A stretch of 64,000 nucleotides of DNA from Allorhizobium paknamense. GTDB taxonomy: Bacteria > Pseudomonadota > Alphaproteobacteria > Rhizobiales > Rhizobiaceae. The position numbers and the translations under genes were made by a program. Below, one piece after another: positions 40,721 through 48,483 of this stretch. Numbering within the stretch: position 1 is the stretch's first letter; every line of letters begins with the position of its first letter. Under the pieces are notes generated by a model, which was not told the origin of the DNA, searched no databases, and saw only the letters and a list, made by a program, of their open reading frames with translations. Location: NCBI RefSeq assembly GCF_030815125.1, contig NZ_JAUSWH010000002.1:310001-374000 (forward strand), read 5' to 3'.

Positions 40721-40831
40721 GTGTCAAATTTCCAAAAACGCGCGACAAGCTACACTCGTGTCAAAATTCCAAAAGTTCGCGGCGAGCTACATTGGTGTCA
40801 AAATTCCGGAAGTTCGCGGCGAGCTACAACC
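40721..40831. repeat. three tandem 37-bp repeats: probable right-end transposase sites
   Basis: Units begin at 40721, 40758 and 40795. Each starts GTGTCAAA, has TTCC in the middle and ends with AGCTACA; units 2 and 3 share GTTCGCGGCGAGCTACA. The exact 37-nt period (3.5 helical turns) and the position at the end of the phage suit R1-R3 binding sites of a MuA-type transposase. The terminal CA at 40827-40828 is a candidate right end; another CA is at 40841-40842. Confidence 0.75.
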
Positions 40832-40845
40832 GTATTTTGGCAAAA

Positions 40846-40921
40846 TGGTGGGCCCGGAGGGACTCGAACCCCCAACCAAGCGGTTATGAGCCGCCGGCTC
40901 TAACCATTGAGCTACAGGCCC
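40846..40921 (-). tRNA. tRNA-Ile2 (anticodon CAU)
   Basis: The minus strand folds as a full cloverleaf: acceptor GGGCCTG with GGGCCC-ACCA (CCA encoded), D-arm 'AGCTCAATGGTTAGAGC', anticodon loop 'CTCATAA' and T-arm 'GGGGGTTCGAGTCCCTC'. The D-arm, anticodon stem and variable loop ('CGCTTGGT') are very close to E. coli ileX, so I call it Ile2, in which C34 becomes lysidine and reads AUA, and not elongator Met. Its 3' end is only 15-18 bp from the phage right end. Confidence 0.92.
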
Positions 40922-41228
40922 TTCTGGGTCATGCCAGGCCGGCTGCGTCAATGGTGGCGGGCCGGCGAGGTTCGTCTAGCGGAAAATCGGCGCCGGAACA
41001 AGTCTTTGCCGCATTGGGCCGTAAACTGATTTAGAGCATGTCCAGCAAAAGTGCGTTAGCGGTTTTGCGTCCGGACTGCGTAAAAACAAATAGATAGAGC
41101 ATTTCAGGTGATCCCTTTTTCACCGGAAATGCTCTGGGGCTTTATTCGATCACAGGTAGTGACGGTCTGGCTGGGCGCTTTTGGGTGAGGCGGCGGCCGG
41201 ATCGGTGTTTTAGCACAAGGGGCAATTC
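40922..41228. other. gap with tRNA promoter region and a dispersed repeat
   Basis: 307 bp without a gene. The part next to the tRNA (to about 40970) should hold its leftward promoter, though no clear boxes are seen. The right part is the dispersed repeat at 41033-41137. Nothing else is seen. Confidence 0.5.
41033..41137. repeat. rhizobial intergenic palindromic repeat, copy A
   Basis: Starts AGAGCATG and ends with the inverted AAATGCTCT; inside are GGTTTTGCGTCCGGA, CTGCGTAAAA and a second palindrome (AGAGCATTTC...GAAATGCTCT). It is the same mosaic type as 48342-48447 and 47774-47825. It resembles the RIME-like elements of Rhizobiaceae. Confidence 0.7.
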
Positions 41229-41960
41229 ATGGTTCGATCCGGTAAAATCGCATTTGGCGCCATTCTTCTGGCGTGTTGGGGAGCGCTTCCGGCGCTTGCT
41301 CAGGAGGCCGGGCGGCAGCAGCCGGTCATTATGGTAACAGGCGAGGGGGAGGCCAGCATTGCGCCGGATATGGCTGTTTTGCAGCTCGGTGTCGTGAGCG
41401 AAGGCAAGACGGCGGCGGATGCGCTGGCGGCCAATAATCAAGCCATGGCCAAGGTATTGCAGGCGCTCAAGGCTGGGGGGCTGGCGGAGCGGGATGTGCA
41501 GACGGTGGGGTTTGATATTTCGCCGCGATACCGTCAGCCGGAAGAAGGGAAGGTAAAGCCGCAGGCGCCGTTGATCGATGGCTATACGGTTTCCAATGGT
41601 CTAACCGTGCGGGTGCGGGATTTGAGCAAGCTTGGCACGGTGATCGACGATTCGGTGAAGCTAGGAGTCAATCAGGGCGGGTCCGTAACCTTTACCAATG
41701 ACAAGCCCGAAGAGGCGCTGACCGAAGCGCGTAAGGCCGCGATGCTGGATGCCATGGCTCGCGCGAAGACGCTGACGGAGGCTGCCGGTGTCAAGCTCGG
41801 TCCTATACTGTCGATCAGCGAAAACAGCGTCCGCCCGATGGAGCGCGCGATGATGCTGAAGGCATCTGCCCGGGACATGCCCGCACCTGCCGTGCCCATG
41901 GCAGCCGGCGAAAACAATTACCATGTTACCGTCAATGTGACCTTTGCCTTGGGCCAGTGA
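41229..41960 (+). CDS. SIMPL-domain (DUF541) periplasmic protein
   Basis: A 243-residue protein with a Sec signal peptide (cleavage after 'LPALAQ', about residue 25). The rest is a SIMPL domain: 'IMVTGEGEASIAPDMAVLQLGVVSEGKTAADALAANNQAMAKVLQALKAGG', 'DVQTVGFDISPRY', 'YTVSNGLTVRVRDLSKLGTVIDDSVKLGVN' and 'AMLDAMARAKTLTEAAGVKLG'. Family members (BP26 of Brucella, for example) form periplasmic or outer-membrane rings of uncertain role. It ends before a two-way terminator shared with the outer membrane protein gene. Confidence 0.92.
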   Translation: MVRSGKIAFGAILLACWGALPALAQEAGRQQPVIMVTGEGEASIAPDMAVLQLGVVSEGKTAADALAANNQAMAKVLQALKAGGLAERDVQTVGFDISPRYRQPEEGKVKPQAPLIDGYTVSNGLTVRVRDLSKLGTVIDDSVKLGVNQGGSVTFTNDKPEEALTEARKAAMLDAMARAKTLTEAAGVKLGPILSISENSVRPMERAMMLKASARDMPAPAVPMAAGENNYHVTVNVTFALGQ

Positions 41961-42023
41961 AGGGAAGTGCTGCCGGGTTGCAGTCCCTACGCATAAGGCG
42001 AAGTAAGGGTATTCTGAAACAGA

Positions 42024-42054
42024 AAAGCCGGAATGCATGTCGCATTCCGGCTTT
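42024..42054. terminator. bidirectional terminator
   Basis: Perfect 13-bp stem AAAGCCGGAATGC / GCATTCCGGCTTT with a five-base loop, placed between the convergent SIMPL and outer membrane protein genes. Confidence 0.85.
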
Positions 42055-42100
42055 CTGATTTCCCGATCCCGGCAGGCTTTTCAGCCTGTACCGTGAAAGA

Positions 42101-42736
42101 TCAGAACTTGACGCCGACGCCGAGGTTGACGACGTTCTGCTTCAGCTTGGTGTCGATGCCGCTGAGGTCCTTGCTGCCGAAATCGTTGTAACGATATTCG
42201 CCGCGCACGAAGATGTTGTTGGTGACAGCGTAATCCACGCCTGCACCAATGGTCCAGCCATTGAAGGTCTTCTTGCCGTCGGCGCCGGAGTTTTCCAGGT
42301 AGCCGCGGGTTGCCGTCCAGCCGCCTGCGGCGAAGATCAGCGCGCGGTCGAAGGCGTAGCCAACGCGGCTGCGGGCAGAGCCGGACACATCGGTGCCGAT
42401 GTCGATGCCGCTGAAGGTTCTCTTGTTCCAGTCGTAATTCAGGTCGCCTTCCAGGCCGAGAACGACATTGTGGCCGACATCGAAGTTCCAGCCAACGAAA
42501 CCGCCAGCGCGGCCGCCGTTGAACTTTTCGTTTGCCGTCAGGCCGCCTGCGGAAAACTTGCCGTCAAGCCAGCCGTAACCGCCATGGATACCCACATAAC
42601 CGCCGGACCAGCTGAATGCCGGTGCGACTTCAACAGCAGCCGGCGGAGCGGGCGTTTCGGAAACGGCGTCAGCAGCCATGACCTGAGTGGAAATGAAAAG
42701 GGCTGCAGCCGAAGCGAGCAGGCTTTTAATATGCAT
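42101..42736 (-). CDS. Omp25/31-family outer membrane beta-barrel protein
   Basis: A 211-residue protein with signal peptide ('SLLASAAALFISTQVMA', cleavage near residue 21) and an eight-stranded OmpA/Omp25-like barrel ('FSWSGGYVGIHGGYGWLDGKF', 'AGGFVGWNFDVGHNVVLGLEGDLNYDWNKR', 'RSRVGYAFDRALIFAAGGWT'). It ends in a C-terminal phenylalanine (VGVKF), the BamA recognition signal. It is a structural outer membrane protein. It is a paralogue of the next gene. A 233-nt upstream region separates them, so each probably has its own promoter. Confidence 0.9.
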   Translation of the reverse strand: MHIKSLLASAAALFISTQVMAADAVSETPAPPAAVEVAPAFSWSGGYVGIHGGYGWLDGKFSAGGLTANEKFNGGRAGGFVGWNFDVGHNVVLGLEGDLNYDWNKRTFSGIDIGTDVSGSARSRVGYAFDRALIFAAGGWTATRGYLENSGADGKKTFNGWTIGAGVDYAVTNNIFVRGEYRYNDFGSKDLSGIDTKLKQNVVNLGVGVKF

Positions 42737-42872
42737 TGGTAAACCCCTGTGTTTGACCAGATCTGACTAAATTATTTTGAGCTGGTTGTCTGTGATCTGT
42801 TCGCAACAATCCCCGATTGATTTTTGCAAATCGAAAATGGTGGGGGTCTGGAGGGAAAACGGCATGAAAAAC

Positions 42873-42898
42873 GCCCTCGGCTGGGGGCTGCCGAGGGC
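42873..42898 (-). terminator. terminator of the second Omp25/31 gene
   Basis: On the minus strand, stem GCCCTCGGC / GCCGAGGGC with an eight-base loop is followed by GTTTTTC, downstream of the stop at 42970. Confidence 0.8.
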
Positions 42899-42969
42899 GC
42901 AATATCACGGGTTTATCCCGTTTTGAAGCGCTTGTTTCAAAGATATTGAAAAAGCCTTGGGGTTATCGA

Positions 42970-43608
42970 TTAGAACTTCACGCCCACGCCGACATTGATC
43001 ACGTGCTGGTCGAGGTCCGTGTTCACGCCGGAAATGGTCTTGCTGCCGAAATCGTTGTAGCGATATTCGCCGCGCACGAAGATCTTGTCGGTCACGGCGT
43101 AGTCCACACCGGCGCCGATGGTCCAGCCATTCAGGGTGGCCTTGTCGTCCACTGCGCCGCTGAAGCCGGCGCGCGTTGCCGTCCAGCCGCCTGCGGCGTA
43201 GATCAGGGTGCGGTCGAGCGCGTAACCGACGCGGCCACGGGCAGAACCGGAGAATTCGGAGCCGAAATCAACGCCGGAAACGAAGTTCTTCTTGTTCCAA
43301 TCGTAGTTCACATCGCCTTCGAGGCCGAGAATCACGTTGTTGCCGACATCGAAGTTCCAGCCGCCGAAGCCACCGAAGCGGCCGCCATCAAAGGTTTCAG
43401 AGCCGCCGCCGGAGAAGTCGCCGTTCAGCCAGCTATAGCCGCCATGGATACCCGCATAGCCACCGGCCCAGCTGAAAGCGGGCGGGGCAGTGTCGGTAGC
43501 GACCGGCGGCGGTGCCGGCGGCTCGGAAACGGCATCGGCCGCAAAGGCGGTGGAAGACCAGAGCGCTGCCGCAGCAGCGGCTGAAGCCAGGATCAGTTTC
43601 GTCGTCAT
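42970..43608 (-). CDS. Omp25/31-family outer membrane beta-barrel protein (paralogue)
   Basis: A 212-residue protein (start ATG 43608 with GGAG 6 nt upstream; an upstream ATG at 43662 would add 18 residues unlike a signal peptide). The signal peptide is 'LILASAAAAAALWSSTAFA'. The mature barrel closely follows that of 42101-42736: 'FSWAGGYAGIHGGYSWLNGDFSGG', 'FGGWNFDVGNNVILGLEGDVNYDWNKKNF', 'YALDRTLIYAAGGWTATRAGF', C-terminal 'VGVKF'. The two genes look like a tandem duplication that has diverged mostly in loops. Confidence 0.9.
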   Translation of the reverse strand: MTTKLILASAAAAAALWSSTAFAADAVSEPPAPPPVATDTAPPAFSWAGGYAGIHGGYSWLNGDFSGGGSETFDGGRFGGFGGWNFDVGNNVILGLEGDVNYDWNKKNFVSGVDFGSEFSGSARGRVGYALDRTLIYAAGGWTATRAGFSGAVDDKATLNGWTIGAGVDYAVTDKIFVRGEYRYNDFGSKTISGVNTDLDQHVINVGVGVKF

Positions 43609-44112
43609 GTTGTACTCCATCTTACAACTGGGGGCGGGGTCGAAAGTGTTTCGGAGTTTCAAGGGAAGATCCGAAACGCTTTAGCTTTCTGGTTTTCCGC
43701 ATATCCGGAGGAAGCCGGGCTTCCACGTCTTCCGGAATGCTTCAGGAGGTGACGACACAGGAGGCTTGTGTCCAAAAAATGGAGGAATTGCTGCTTTTTG
43801 AGGAAAGAATAGGCAAATCCGTTCATATCTTCGTGCCACCGGTGAAACATCTCGTGAACTGCGGGGAGTGGAAGAAGTTCCATGCCCGGTCGATTTACGG
43901 GCTAAAAAGCCTGTGGAAAGGTTCTTGTCCCCTCTTGGAGCGCGATGACGCCAACCTTTTAGAAACTCTTAACCGTGATAATGCCCTCGACTTTCAGGAG
44001 CAGGTTCGCGTGACGCGCGGGTTCATCGGGCCTCTCCTCACTTTTTGTCTTTATGCATTTTCCGATGGAAAGCTGAGATGCAGTTTTTCTGGAAATGCTC
44101 AAGGAGCATGAG
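43609..44112. other. gap before the thermonuclease-like gene
   Basis: 504 bp with the promoter of the outer membrane protein on the left and a degenerate copy of the dispersed repeat on the right (44045-44103). A rightward frame (43738-44111) is open for 124 codons but runs into the repeat and has no ribosome binding site; I see no convincing gene. Confidence 0.5.
44045..44103. repeat. degenerate copy of the dispersed repeat, copy D
   Basis: ATGCATTTTCCGATGGAAAG ... TTTTTCTGGAAATGCTC follows the pattern of the clear copies (GCATTTGCGGACGGAAAA ... CCTGGAAATGCTCT) with several changes. It ends just before the ribosome binding site of the following gene. Confidence 0.55.
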
Positions 44113-44889
44113 ATGGCGACGAAGGCACGCGGGGGCAGGGGCAAGCGGCGCAAATCATCCAAGGCATCCGGAGGCGGTCTTCTGCCGCTTCTGGGTGTCC
44201 TGGCCGTGGTGGTGGGCGGCATTTCTGCCTACGACCATCGCAAGCAATTGACGGAGCTGGCTGGCACCTGGCTGGATGCGGGGCACAAGTCCGAGGCGCG
44301 TCACGCAGAGGGAAGCACACGCAGCGACAGCCGCAGCAATGGTCCGGTTCCACCGGCGCCCATCCCGGCGCGCCCGCCGCGTCTGACAGCGGAACCCTTG
44401 CCGCCCGCCGCAACGCCGGTGCCTGTCGTGGCCACCCTGCCGCGCCAGCGTGATGCCGCGCCGCTGCCGCCTGCTACGGGATCGGATGTGGATCAACAGG
44501 TGGCTTCGCTGCGTGCCGGCATGGGAGAAAAGCAGCGCTTCACCGGCAAATTCTATTATTGCGGCACCAGCGGTCTCGATAATTGCGTGGTGGATGGGGA
44601 TACCTTCTGGGTAAACAGGGTGAAGATCCGCATCGCCGATATCGATACGCCCGAAACCGAGCAGGCCAAGTGCAAGTCCGAGCGCGACCGGGGCTTTGCC
44701 GCCAAGATGCGGCTGCGGGAATTATTGAACCAGGGCAGTTTCGAACTCGGCTCCTTCGGCACCCGCGACGAGGATGATTACGGGCGCAAGCTGCGCGTCG
44801 TCACCCGCAATGGCCGCTCACTCGGCGCCATGCTGGTGGATGAAGGGCTGGCCCGGCCCTGGACCGGGCATCGCAAGCCCTGGTGCTGA
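44113..44889 (+). CDS. membrane-anchored thermonuclease-like (SNase) protein
   Basis: A 258-residue protein. After a basic N-terminus (KARGGRGKRRKSSK) comes one membrane helix ('LLPLLGVLAVVVGGISA'), then a Pro-rich linker (to about 130), then a staphylococcal nuclease domain: 'NCVVDGDTFWVNRVKIRIADIDTPETEQAKC', 'KMRLRELLNQGSFELGSFGTRDEDDYGRKLRVVTRNGRSLGAMLVDEGLARPW'. The metal Asp and the Arg of 'RIADIDTPE' are kept, so activity is possible. The domain should face the periplasm. AAGGAG 6 nt before ATG 44113 sets the start. Confidence 0.88.
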   Translation: MATKARGGRGKRRKSSKASGGGLLPLLGVLAVVVGGISAYDHRKQLTELAGTWLDAGHKSEARHAEGSTRSDSRSNGPVPPAPIPARPPRLTAEPLPPAATPVPVVATLPRQRDAAPLPPATGSDVDQQVASLRAGMGEKQRFTGKFYYCGTSGLDNCVVDGDTFWVNRVKIRIADIDTPETEQAKCKSERDRGFAAKMRLRELLNQGSFELGSFGTRDEDDYGRKLRVVTRNGRSLGAMLVDEGLARPWTGHRKPWC

Positions 44890-44914
44890 TCTTCGCAAAT
44901 TTCTGAAAAAGAGA

Positions 44915-44955
44915 CGTGGACCGTTTCCGGGGGGGGACGGAAACGATCCACGCCT
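44915..44955. terminator. terminator between thermonuclease-like gene and chemoreceptor
   Basis: CGTGGA-CGTTTCC and GGAAACG-TCCACG pair with a single mismatch around a C/G-rich loop. On the minus strand TCTCTTTTT follows, so it ends the chemoreceptor transcript; it may serve both genes. Confidence 0.75.
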
Positions 44956-44969
44956 TCGGCCTGGGAGGA

Positions 44970-46799
44970 TCAGGCCGCTTTATATGTCCATCGGTCGGCC
45001 TTGGCGGCAGCCTCCAGGCGGAATTGGGCCACGAGATCGCGCAGGCGATGGGCTTCGCCCGCAAGCGCCGAACCTGCTGCGCTCGTTTGTTCGACCATGG
45101 CGGCATTCTGCTGGGTCACCTGATCCATCTGGTTGACGGCGCTGTTGACCTCGGCCAGCGCGGTTGCCTGCTCGCGGGAGGCAAGCGCAATGGCTTCCAT
45201 ATGCTGGTTCATGGTGACGATGTGCTGCTCGATGGTTTTCAGCGCCGCGCCGGTCTCGCGCACCAGGGTCACGCCGCCGCCCACTTCCTCGGTGGATTTG
45301 CGGATGAGTTCCTTGATTTCCTTGGCGGCGTTTGCCGAGCGCTGGGCAAGCTCGCGCACTTCCTGGGCAACGACGGCAAAACCCTTGCCCGCCTCTCCGG
45401 CGCGGGCTGCCTCCACACCGGCATTCAAAGCGAGAAGATTGGTCTGGAAGGCAATCTCGTCGATGACGCCGATGATGTTGGAAATCTGCGTGGCGGACCC
45501 TTCGATGCGCTCCATGGCGCTAACCGCCTGTGAGACCACCTGGCCGGAATGGCTGGCACTGGCATTGGCTTCCACCGCCACATGGCGGGCATCTTCCACG
45601 CGCTTGGCGGAGTTGGAGACATTGGCGGTGATCTGGTCGAGCGCTGCTGCGGTTTCTTCCAGCGAGGCCGCTTGCTGCTCGGTGCGTTTGGAAAGATCGT
45701 CCGCGCCCAGGCTGACCTCACGTGCGCCGCCATCAATGGCGCCGGTGGCATGCGCCACTGCGCTCAATGTCTGGCCAAGCTGTTCCACGGCGGCATTCAG
45801 GTCATGCCTCAGCCCCTCGAAATCCGGGGCGAAGGCATCTGTCAGGCGGAAGGCAAGATCGCCAGAGGCAAGGCGCTTCAATCCGTTGGCAAGGCCGGAG
45901 GTGGCTTCGTTCATGCGGGCCCGGGCTTCCGCTTCAGCCTTTGCCGCAAGTTCCGCCCGCTCTGCTTCCGCCCGCTGGCGGGTTTCCTCGGCCTCGGCTT
46001 CCAGGCGCTTGTTGGCAATGGCCGCCTCGCGGAAGACTTGCACGGCCTTGGCCATTTCACCGACTTCATCCTTGCGGCCAGCATGGGGGATGGCCGATTG
46101 GGTATCCCCGCCCGCGAGCTTGCGCATCGCCCCGTTGATGGCCTTGACCGGATGAACGACCGTGCGGTGGATGGCGAAAAGCGCGACAAGAACGATGAGA
46201 ATGCTGACCGCTCCACCCGCGACATTCATGAAGCGGGCATCGGCCAGTGCCTGATCGCTTGCCGCATCGCGCGCCCGTAGCAATTGCAGTTCATCCTGTT
46301 TCATGTCTTCCACGGTGGAGCGGATGGCATCCATGAACACCTTGCCCGCATTGACATTGCTCGGATCAAGCGATTCTGCCCGACGGGCCGGATTGCGCAC
46401 CAGCGCGATGCGCGGTTCCATGATCTTGCTGGTCCAGTCACGGGCATTCCGTTCGACCACGTCCAGACGGGCCTGCTGGGCAGGATTGTCCGCCGTCAGC
46501 GCGCGTAAGGCGGTCATCTGAGCGGAAAAGCTGGCGGCGCCTGCCTTTTGCGGTTCCAGATAGATGTCGTCTGCTGCCAGCGTGAAGCCGCGCAGGCCGG
46601 TTTCCTGGTCCACCATGGCCAGCATCAGCTTATCCAGAGCGCCGGTCACCTGATAGGTATGTGCCATCAAGCGATTGGCATCATCCTGATTTTCGAGCGA
46701 TTGCCGGTTGCTGATCGCAACGCTGATGGAAAGCATCAGCAGGACGGCAAAGGCAAACATGATTTTGACAATGATTTTTTGGTTGTTAACGAATGTCAT
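44970..46799 (-). CDS. methyl-accepting chemotaxis protein with CHASE3-type sensor
   Basis: A 609-residue receptor. It has an N-terminal membrane helix ('[22 protein letters not shown]'), a periplasmic four-helix CHASE3-like domain ('[32 protein letters not shown]'), a second helix ('[22 protein letters not shown]'), HAMP and coiled coil, and a signalling tip '[46 protein letters not shown]'. The ligand is unknown. It has no C-terminal WEEF-type tether. I choose ATG 46799 over an upstream in-frame ATG at 46952, whose 51 extra residues are polar and would place the helix too far in. Confidence 0.92.
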   Translation of the reverse strand: MTFVNNQKIIVKIMFAFAVLLMLSISVAISNRQSLENQDDANRLMAHTYQVTGALDKLMLAMVDQETGLRGFTLAADDIYLEPQKAGAASFSAQMTALRALTADNPAQQARLDVVERNARDWTSKIMEPRIALVRNPARRAESLDPSNVNAGKVFMDAIRSTVEDMKQDELQLLRARDAASDQALADARFMNVAGGAVSILIVLVALFAIHRTVVHPVKAINGAMRKLAGGDTQSAIPHAGRKDEVGEMAKAVQVFREAAIANKRLEAEAEETRQRAEAERAELAAKAEAEARARMNEATSGLANGLKRLASGDLAFRLTDAFAPDFEGLRHDLNAAVEQLGQTLSAVAHATGAIDGGAREVSLGADDLSKRTEQQAASLEETAAALDQITANVSNSAKRVEDARHVAVEANASASHSGQVVSQAVSAMERIEGSATQISNIIGVIDEIAFQTNLLALNAGVEAARAGEAGKGFAVVAQEVRELAQRSANAAKEIKELIRKSTEEVGGGVTLVRETGAALKTIEQHIVTMNQHMEAIALASREQATALAEVNSAVNQMDQVTQQNAAMVEQTSAAGSALAGEAHRLRDLVAQFRLEAAAKADRWTYKAA

Positions 46800-47337
46800 G
46801 GGTCTGTCCTGGCGGTTGCCACGACCGTGGGAGGGCGGTCCTGGGCGCAATTGAACGGGTTGATACGAAGGGTCATTGAAGATGACTCTTCGTATTCTCT
46901 TTTCGAATATCTCAAGCCTTTGATGCATTTGAGATATTCGAAATCTCTTCAAGGCGAGGATGCGTTAGCATCTTCGAGCCTTGGTATGATTGAGGCATTC
47001 AGGCCGCGATGAAGCCGCAACTGCATCCTGCATGACAGATTTGGTAGGATGAAACATCTTAACGGATGACAAATTTCTGTCGCAATTGAGCTAGTTTTAT
47101 TTTCTTTTTGCGACGGAACTTCTTGGGATTTCTCGCGTTCGCGCGCGGTATTCCCGCGCCTTTGAAGATGTGGGCCGGGTCTGACGAGACGCGGCCCTGA
47201 GCCTTGAAAGCCGCGCCGATCACCTCTTTGCGAGGTCGCAAAAGCTTGCGGCTTTTGCCACTTTTCCGCCTTCTCCTCGACATCTGCCGGTAACACCATG
47301 CGCCTATGCTTCGGATCAAGACAGGGAGAAGCGTATC
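46800..47337. other. leader of the chemoreceptor gene and gap
   Basis: 538 bp without a convincing gene. It includes a 15-bp inverted repeat TTTCGAATATCTCAA / TTGAGATATTCGAAA (46901-46915 and 46929-46943) that could be an operator or a hairpin in the chemoreceptor leader. The right part is GC-rich with no recognised element. Leftward frames here have no ribosome binding sites. Confidence 0.5.
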
Positions 47338-47553
47338 ATGACCGAAACCAGACAGGACATGACCATTTCCGAGGTTCTGCGGGACCCGATCATTCGTCAG
47401 GTGTTGAGGGCGGATGGTGTATCTCTGAGTGCCTTTGCGCATCTCTTGGAAGATGCTGCGCGTCAGCGCCGCGCGGTGCTCGCCATGGCGGAACAGCAGA
47501 TGCCGCAGCCTTACATGATCAATACGGCTGCATGTGCAGCCGTCAACCTTTGA
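47338..47553 (+). CDS. small protein of unknown function
   Basis: A 71-residue soluble protein with AGGGAGAAG 8-9 nt before its ATG, which is the main evidence. The sequence is helical ('ISEVLRDPIIRQVLRADGVSLSAFAHLLEDAARQRRAVLAM'). Similar short proteins are common in rhizobia and have no known role. Confidence 0.7.
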   Translation: MTETRQDMTISEVLRDPIIRQVLRADGVSLSAFAHLLEDAARQRRAVLAMAEQQMPQPYMINTAACAAVNL

Positions 47554-47567
47554 TCGACATCATCTAC

Positions 47568-47613
47568 TGCATAATTCCTTAAATCGGAATCGATTTAAGG
47601 TGAAAATTATGCA
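47568..47613. repeat. palindromic repeat (CTGCATAATT family)
   Basis: Outer arms CTGCATAATT and AATTATGCAG enclose the perfect palindrome CCTTAAATCG-GAAT-CGATTTAAGG (47577-47600). A related ATTATGCAG lies at 56011-56019. It is a dispersed element of rhizobial intergenic DNA and could fold as a transcript 3' end for the small gene at 47338. Confidence 0.7.
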
Positions 47614-47710
47614 GCAGATTAAAAGTGTTACAGCGACCTTTGTGCGTCATATTTGGTGCACGGCGCTGTAAAGGCTCGTGTTGTTTGCGGCATGGGCAGG
47701 GCTTGAAATG

Positions 47711-47737
47711 GTCCCGGTGACGATGTGTCACCGGGAC
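47711..47737. repeat. perfect 11-bp inverted repeat
   Basis: GTCCCGGTGAC / GTCACCGGGAC with loop GATGT. The bases GTCCC after AGAGCATT at the right edge of the window (63987-64000) suggest that it belongs to the same mosaic repeat family. Confidence 0.6.
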
Positions 47738-47773
47738 AATCTGTATTATGTGGGAAAAAATCGCCGCTTATTT

Positions 47774-47825
47774 TTACGCATTTGCGGACGGAAAACCGGT
47801 TTCCACTTTTCCTGGAAATGCTCTA
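47774..47825. repeat. dispersed repeat, copy B (reverse orientation)
   Basis: Reads TACGCATTTGCGGACGGAAA ... CCTGGAAATGCTCTA, the reverse complement of the left half of copy C (48342-48400). It ends 39 nt before the next gene. Confidence 0.7.
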
Positions 47826-47864
47826 GCAAAGTTGTAAAGCTTTGCGAGCACAGGAGAGATTCGC

Positions 47865-48332
47865 ATGCGCGCCTATCGCAGAATGATTGCCGTTTTGGGT
47901 CTGGTTTCCGCCAGCACCCCGGTTTTTGCCGCTGGCGTAGCGCAGCCGCAATTTGCGCAGGTGAACGGCACCTGTCTGAAGGTCAGCATCGGCACGCAGG
48001 ACATGACCAAGGCCTGTAGCGGCATTCTTGGCAGAAGCCTGCATGCGGACGGGCGCACCGGCATCTATTTCTTCCTTGGCGAAAATCACATCGTCACCTT
48101 CAGCGGCACGCTGAGCACCGATCGCAAGCGCGACGCGCAGGAGGTGGACACCATCAAGGTGGACGAGATGTTGCTGAACGACGGTCGCAGCAAGGATCCG
48201 CAGCGTGTGGCCGCCAAGGGCCGCTGCACGACCTCGCGGCAGACGGAAACCACCTTCATTGTCTCCTGTTCCGGCAGCCTGCGGCAGGGCACGGCCTTTG
48301 CCGCAAGCTTCCAGATCGAGAAGAGTAAATAA
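47865..48332 (+). CDS. secreted protein of unknown function
   Basis: A 155-residue protein with a Sec signal peptide ('RMIAVLGLVSASTPVFAAG', cleavage near residue 23). The mature part has four cysteines in two pairs (GTCLKV / KACSGI and GRCTTS / VSCSGS), suited to two disulphide bonds, and beta-rich sequence. Similar periplasmic proteins occur in rhizobia without known role. The Shine-Dalgarno sequence is AGGAGA 7-8 nt before the ATG. Confidence 0.78.
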   Translation: MRAYRRMIAVLGLVSASTPVFAAGVAQPQFAQVNGTCLKVSIGTQDMTKACSGILGRSLHADGRTGIYFFLGENHIVTFSGTLSTDRKRDAQEVDTIKVDEMLLNDGRSKDPQRVAAKGRCTTSRQTETTFIVSCSGSLRQGTAFAASFQIEKSK

Positions 48333-48341
48333 GGCGGCAGC

Positions 48342-48447
48342 TAGAGCATTTCCAGGAAAAGTGTAGTCACGGTTTTCCGTCCGGAAATGCGTAAAACAAA
48401 AGCTTAGAGCACGTCCGGTGAACCCGTGTTCACCGGACGTGCTCTAG
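48342..48447. repeat. dispersed repeat, copy C (full length)
   Basis: Two joined parts: a left half from TAGAGCATTTCCAGGAAAAG to about 48400, and a right perfect palindrome (48405-48446) with arms AGAGCACGTCCGGTGAAC and the reverse. It is the best preserved copy in the window and may stop transcripts of both the secreted protein and the epimerase genes that converge here. Confidence 0.75.
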
Positions 48448-48483
48448 ACCGCCTCTCTGCTCAAGGGCGAATGTCTACACACC

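Larger units (their letters stand above)
880..40831 (+). mobile_element. Mu-like transposable siphoprophage, apparently complete (left end approximate)
   Basis: The gene order follows Mu for repressor, Ner, transposase A, ATPase B, GemA, Mor-like activator, lysis and head genes. It then switches to a lambda/B3-type tail module with tube, frameshifted chaperones, tape measure, NlpC protein and tip protein. All expected essential genes have intact frames. The right end is taken at the last of three 37-bp tandem repeats (40721-40831). The left end is only placed within the AT-rich 770-1007 interval. A phage of this kind would move by replicative transposition, so insertion beside the tRNA is probably chance. 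Confidence 0.85.
47554..47864. other. gap filled by two palindromic repeats
   Basis: 311 bp without a gene: a palindrome at 47568-47613, a perfect 11-bp hairpin at 47711-47737 and a dispersed repeat half (47774-47825). Nothing else is seen. Confidence 0.55.

Noticed and set aside
274..40847. AAATG at 274-278 followed by TG, matching AAATG at 40843-40847 after a CA, as a 5-bp target duplication
   Set aside because: The left end would then fall 6 nt before the XRE gene, where nothing resembles the right-end repeats; a 5-bp match plus TG is expected by chance at a few percent.
40846..40921. tRNA gene as the integration target of a tyrosine recombinase
   Set aside because: The element has a DDE transposase and no integrase; no repeated copy of the tRNA 3' end is seen on the left. 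The closeness is probably chance.
43738..44111. Rightward 124-codon frame before the thermonuclease-like gene
   Set aside because: No ribosome binding site, ends inside a degenerate dispersed repeat, and no recognised domain.
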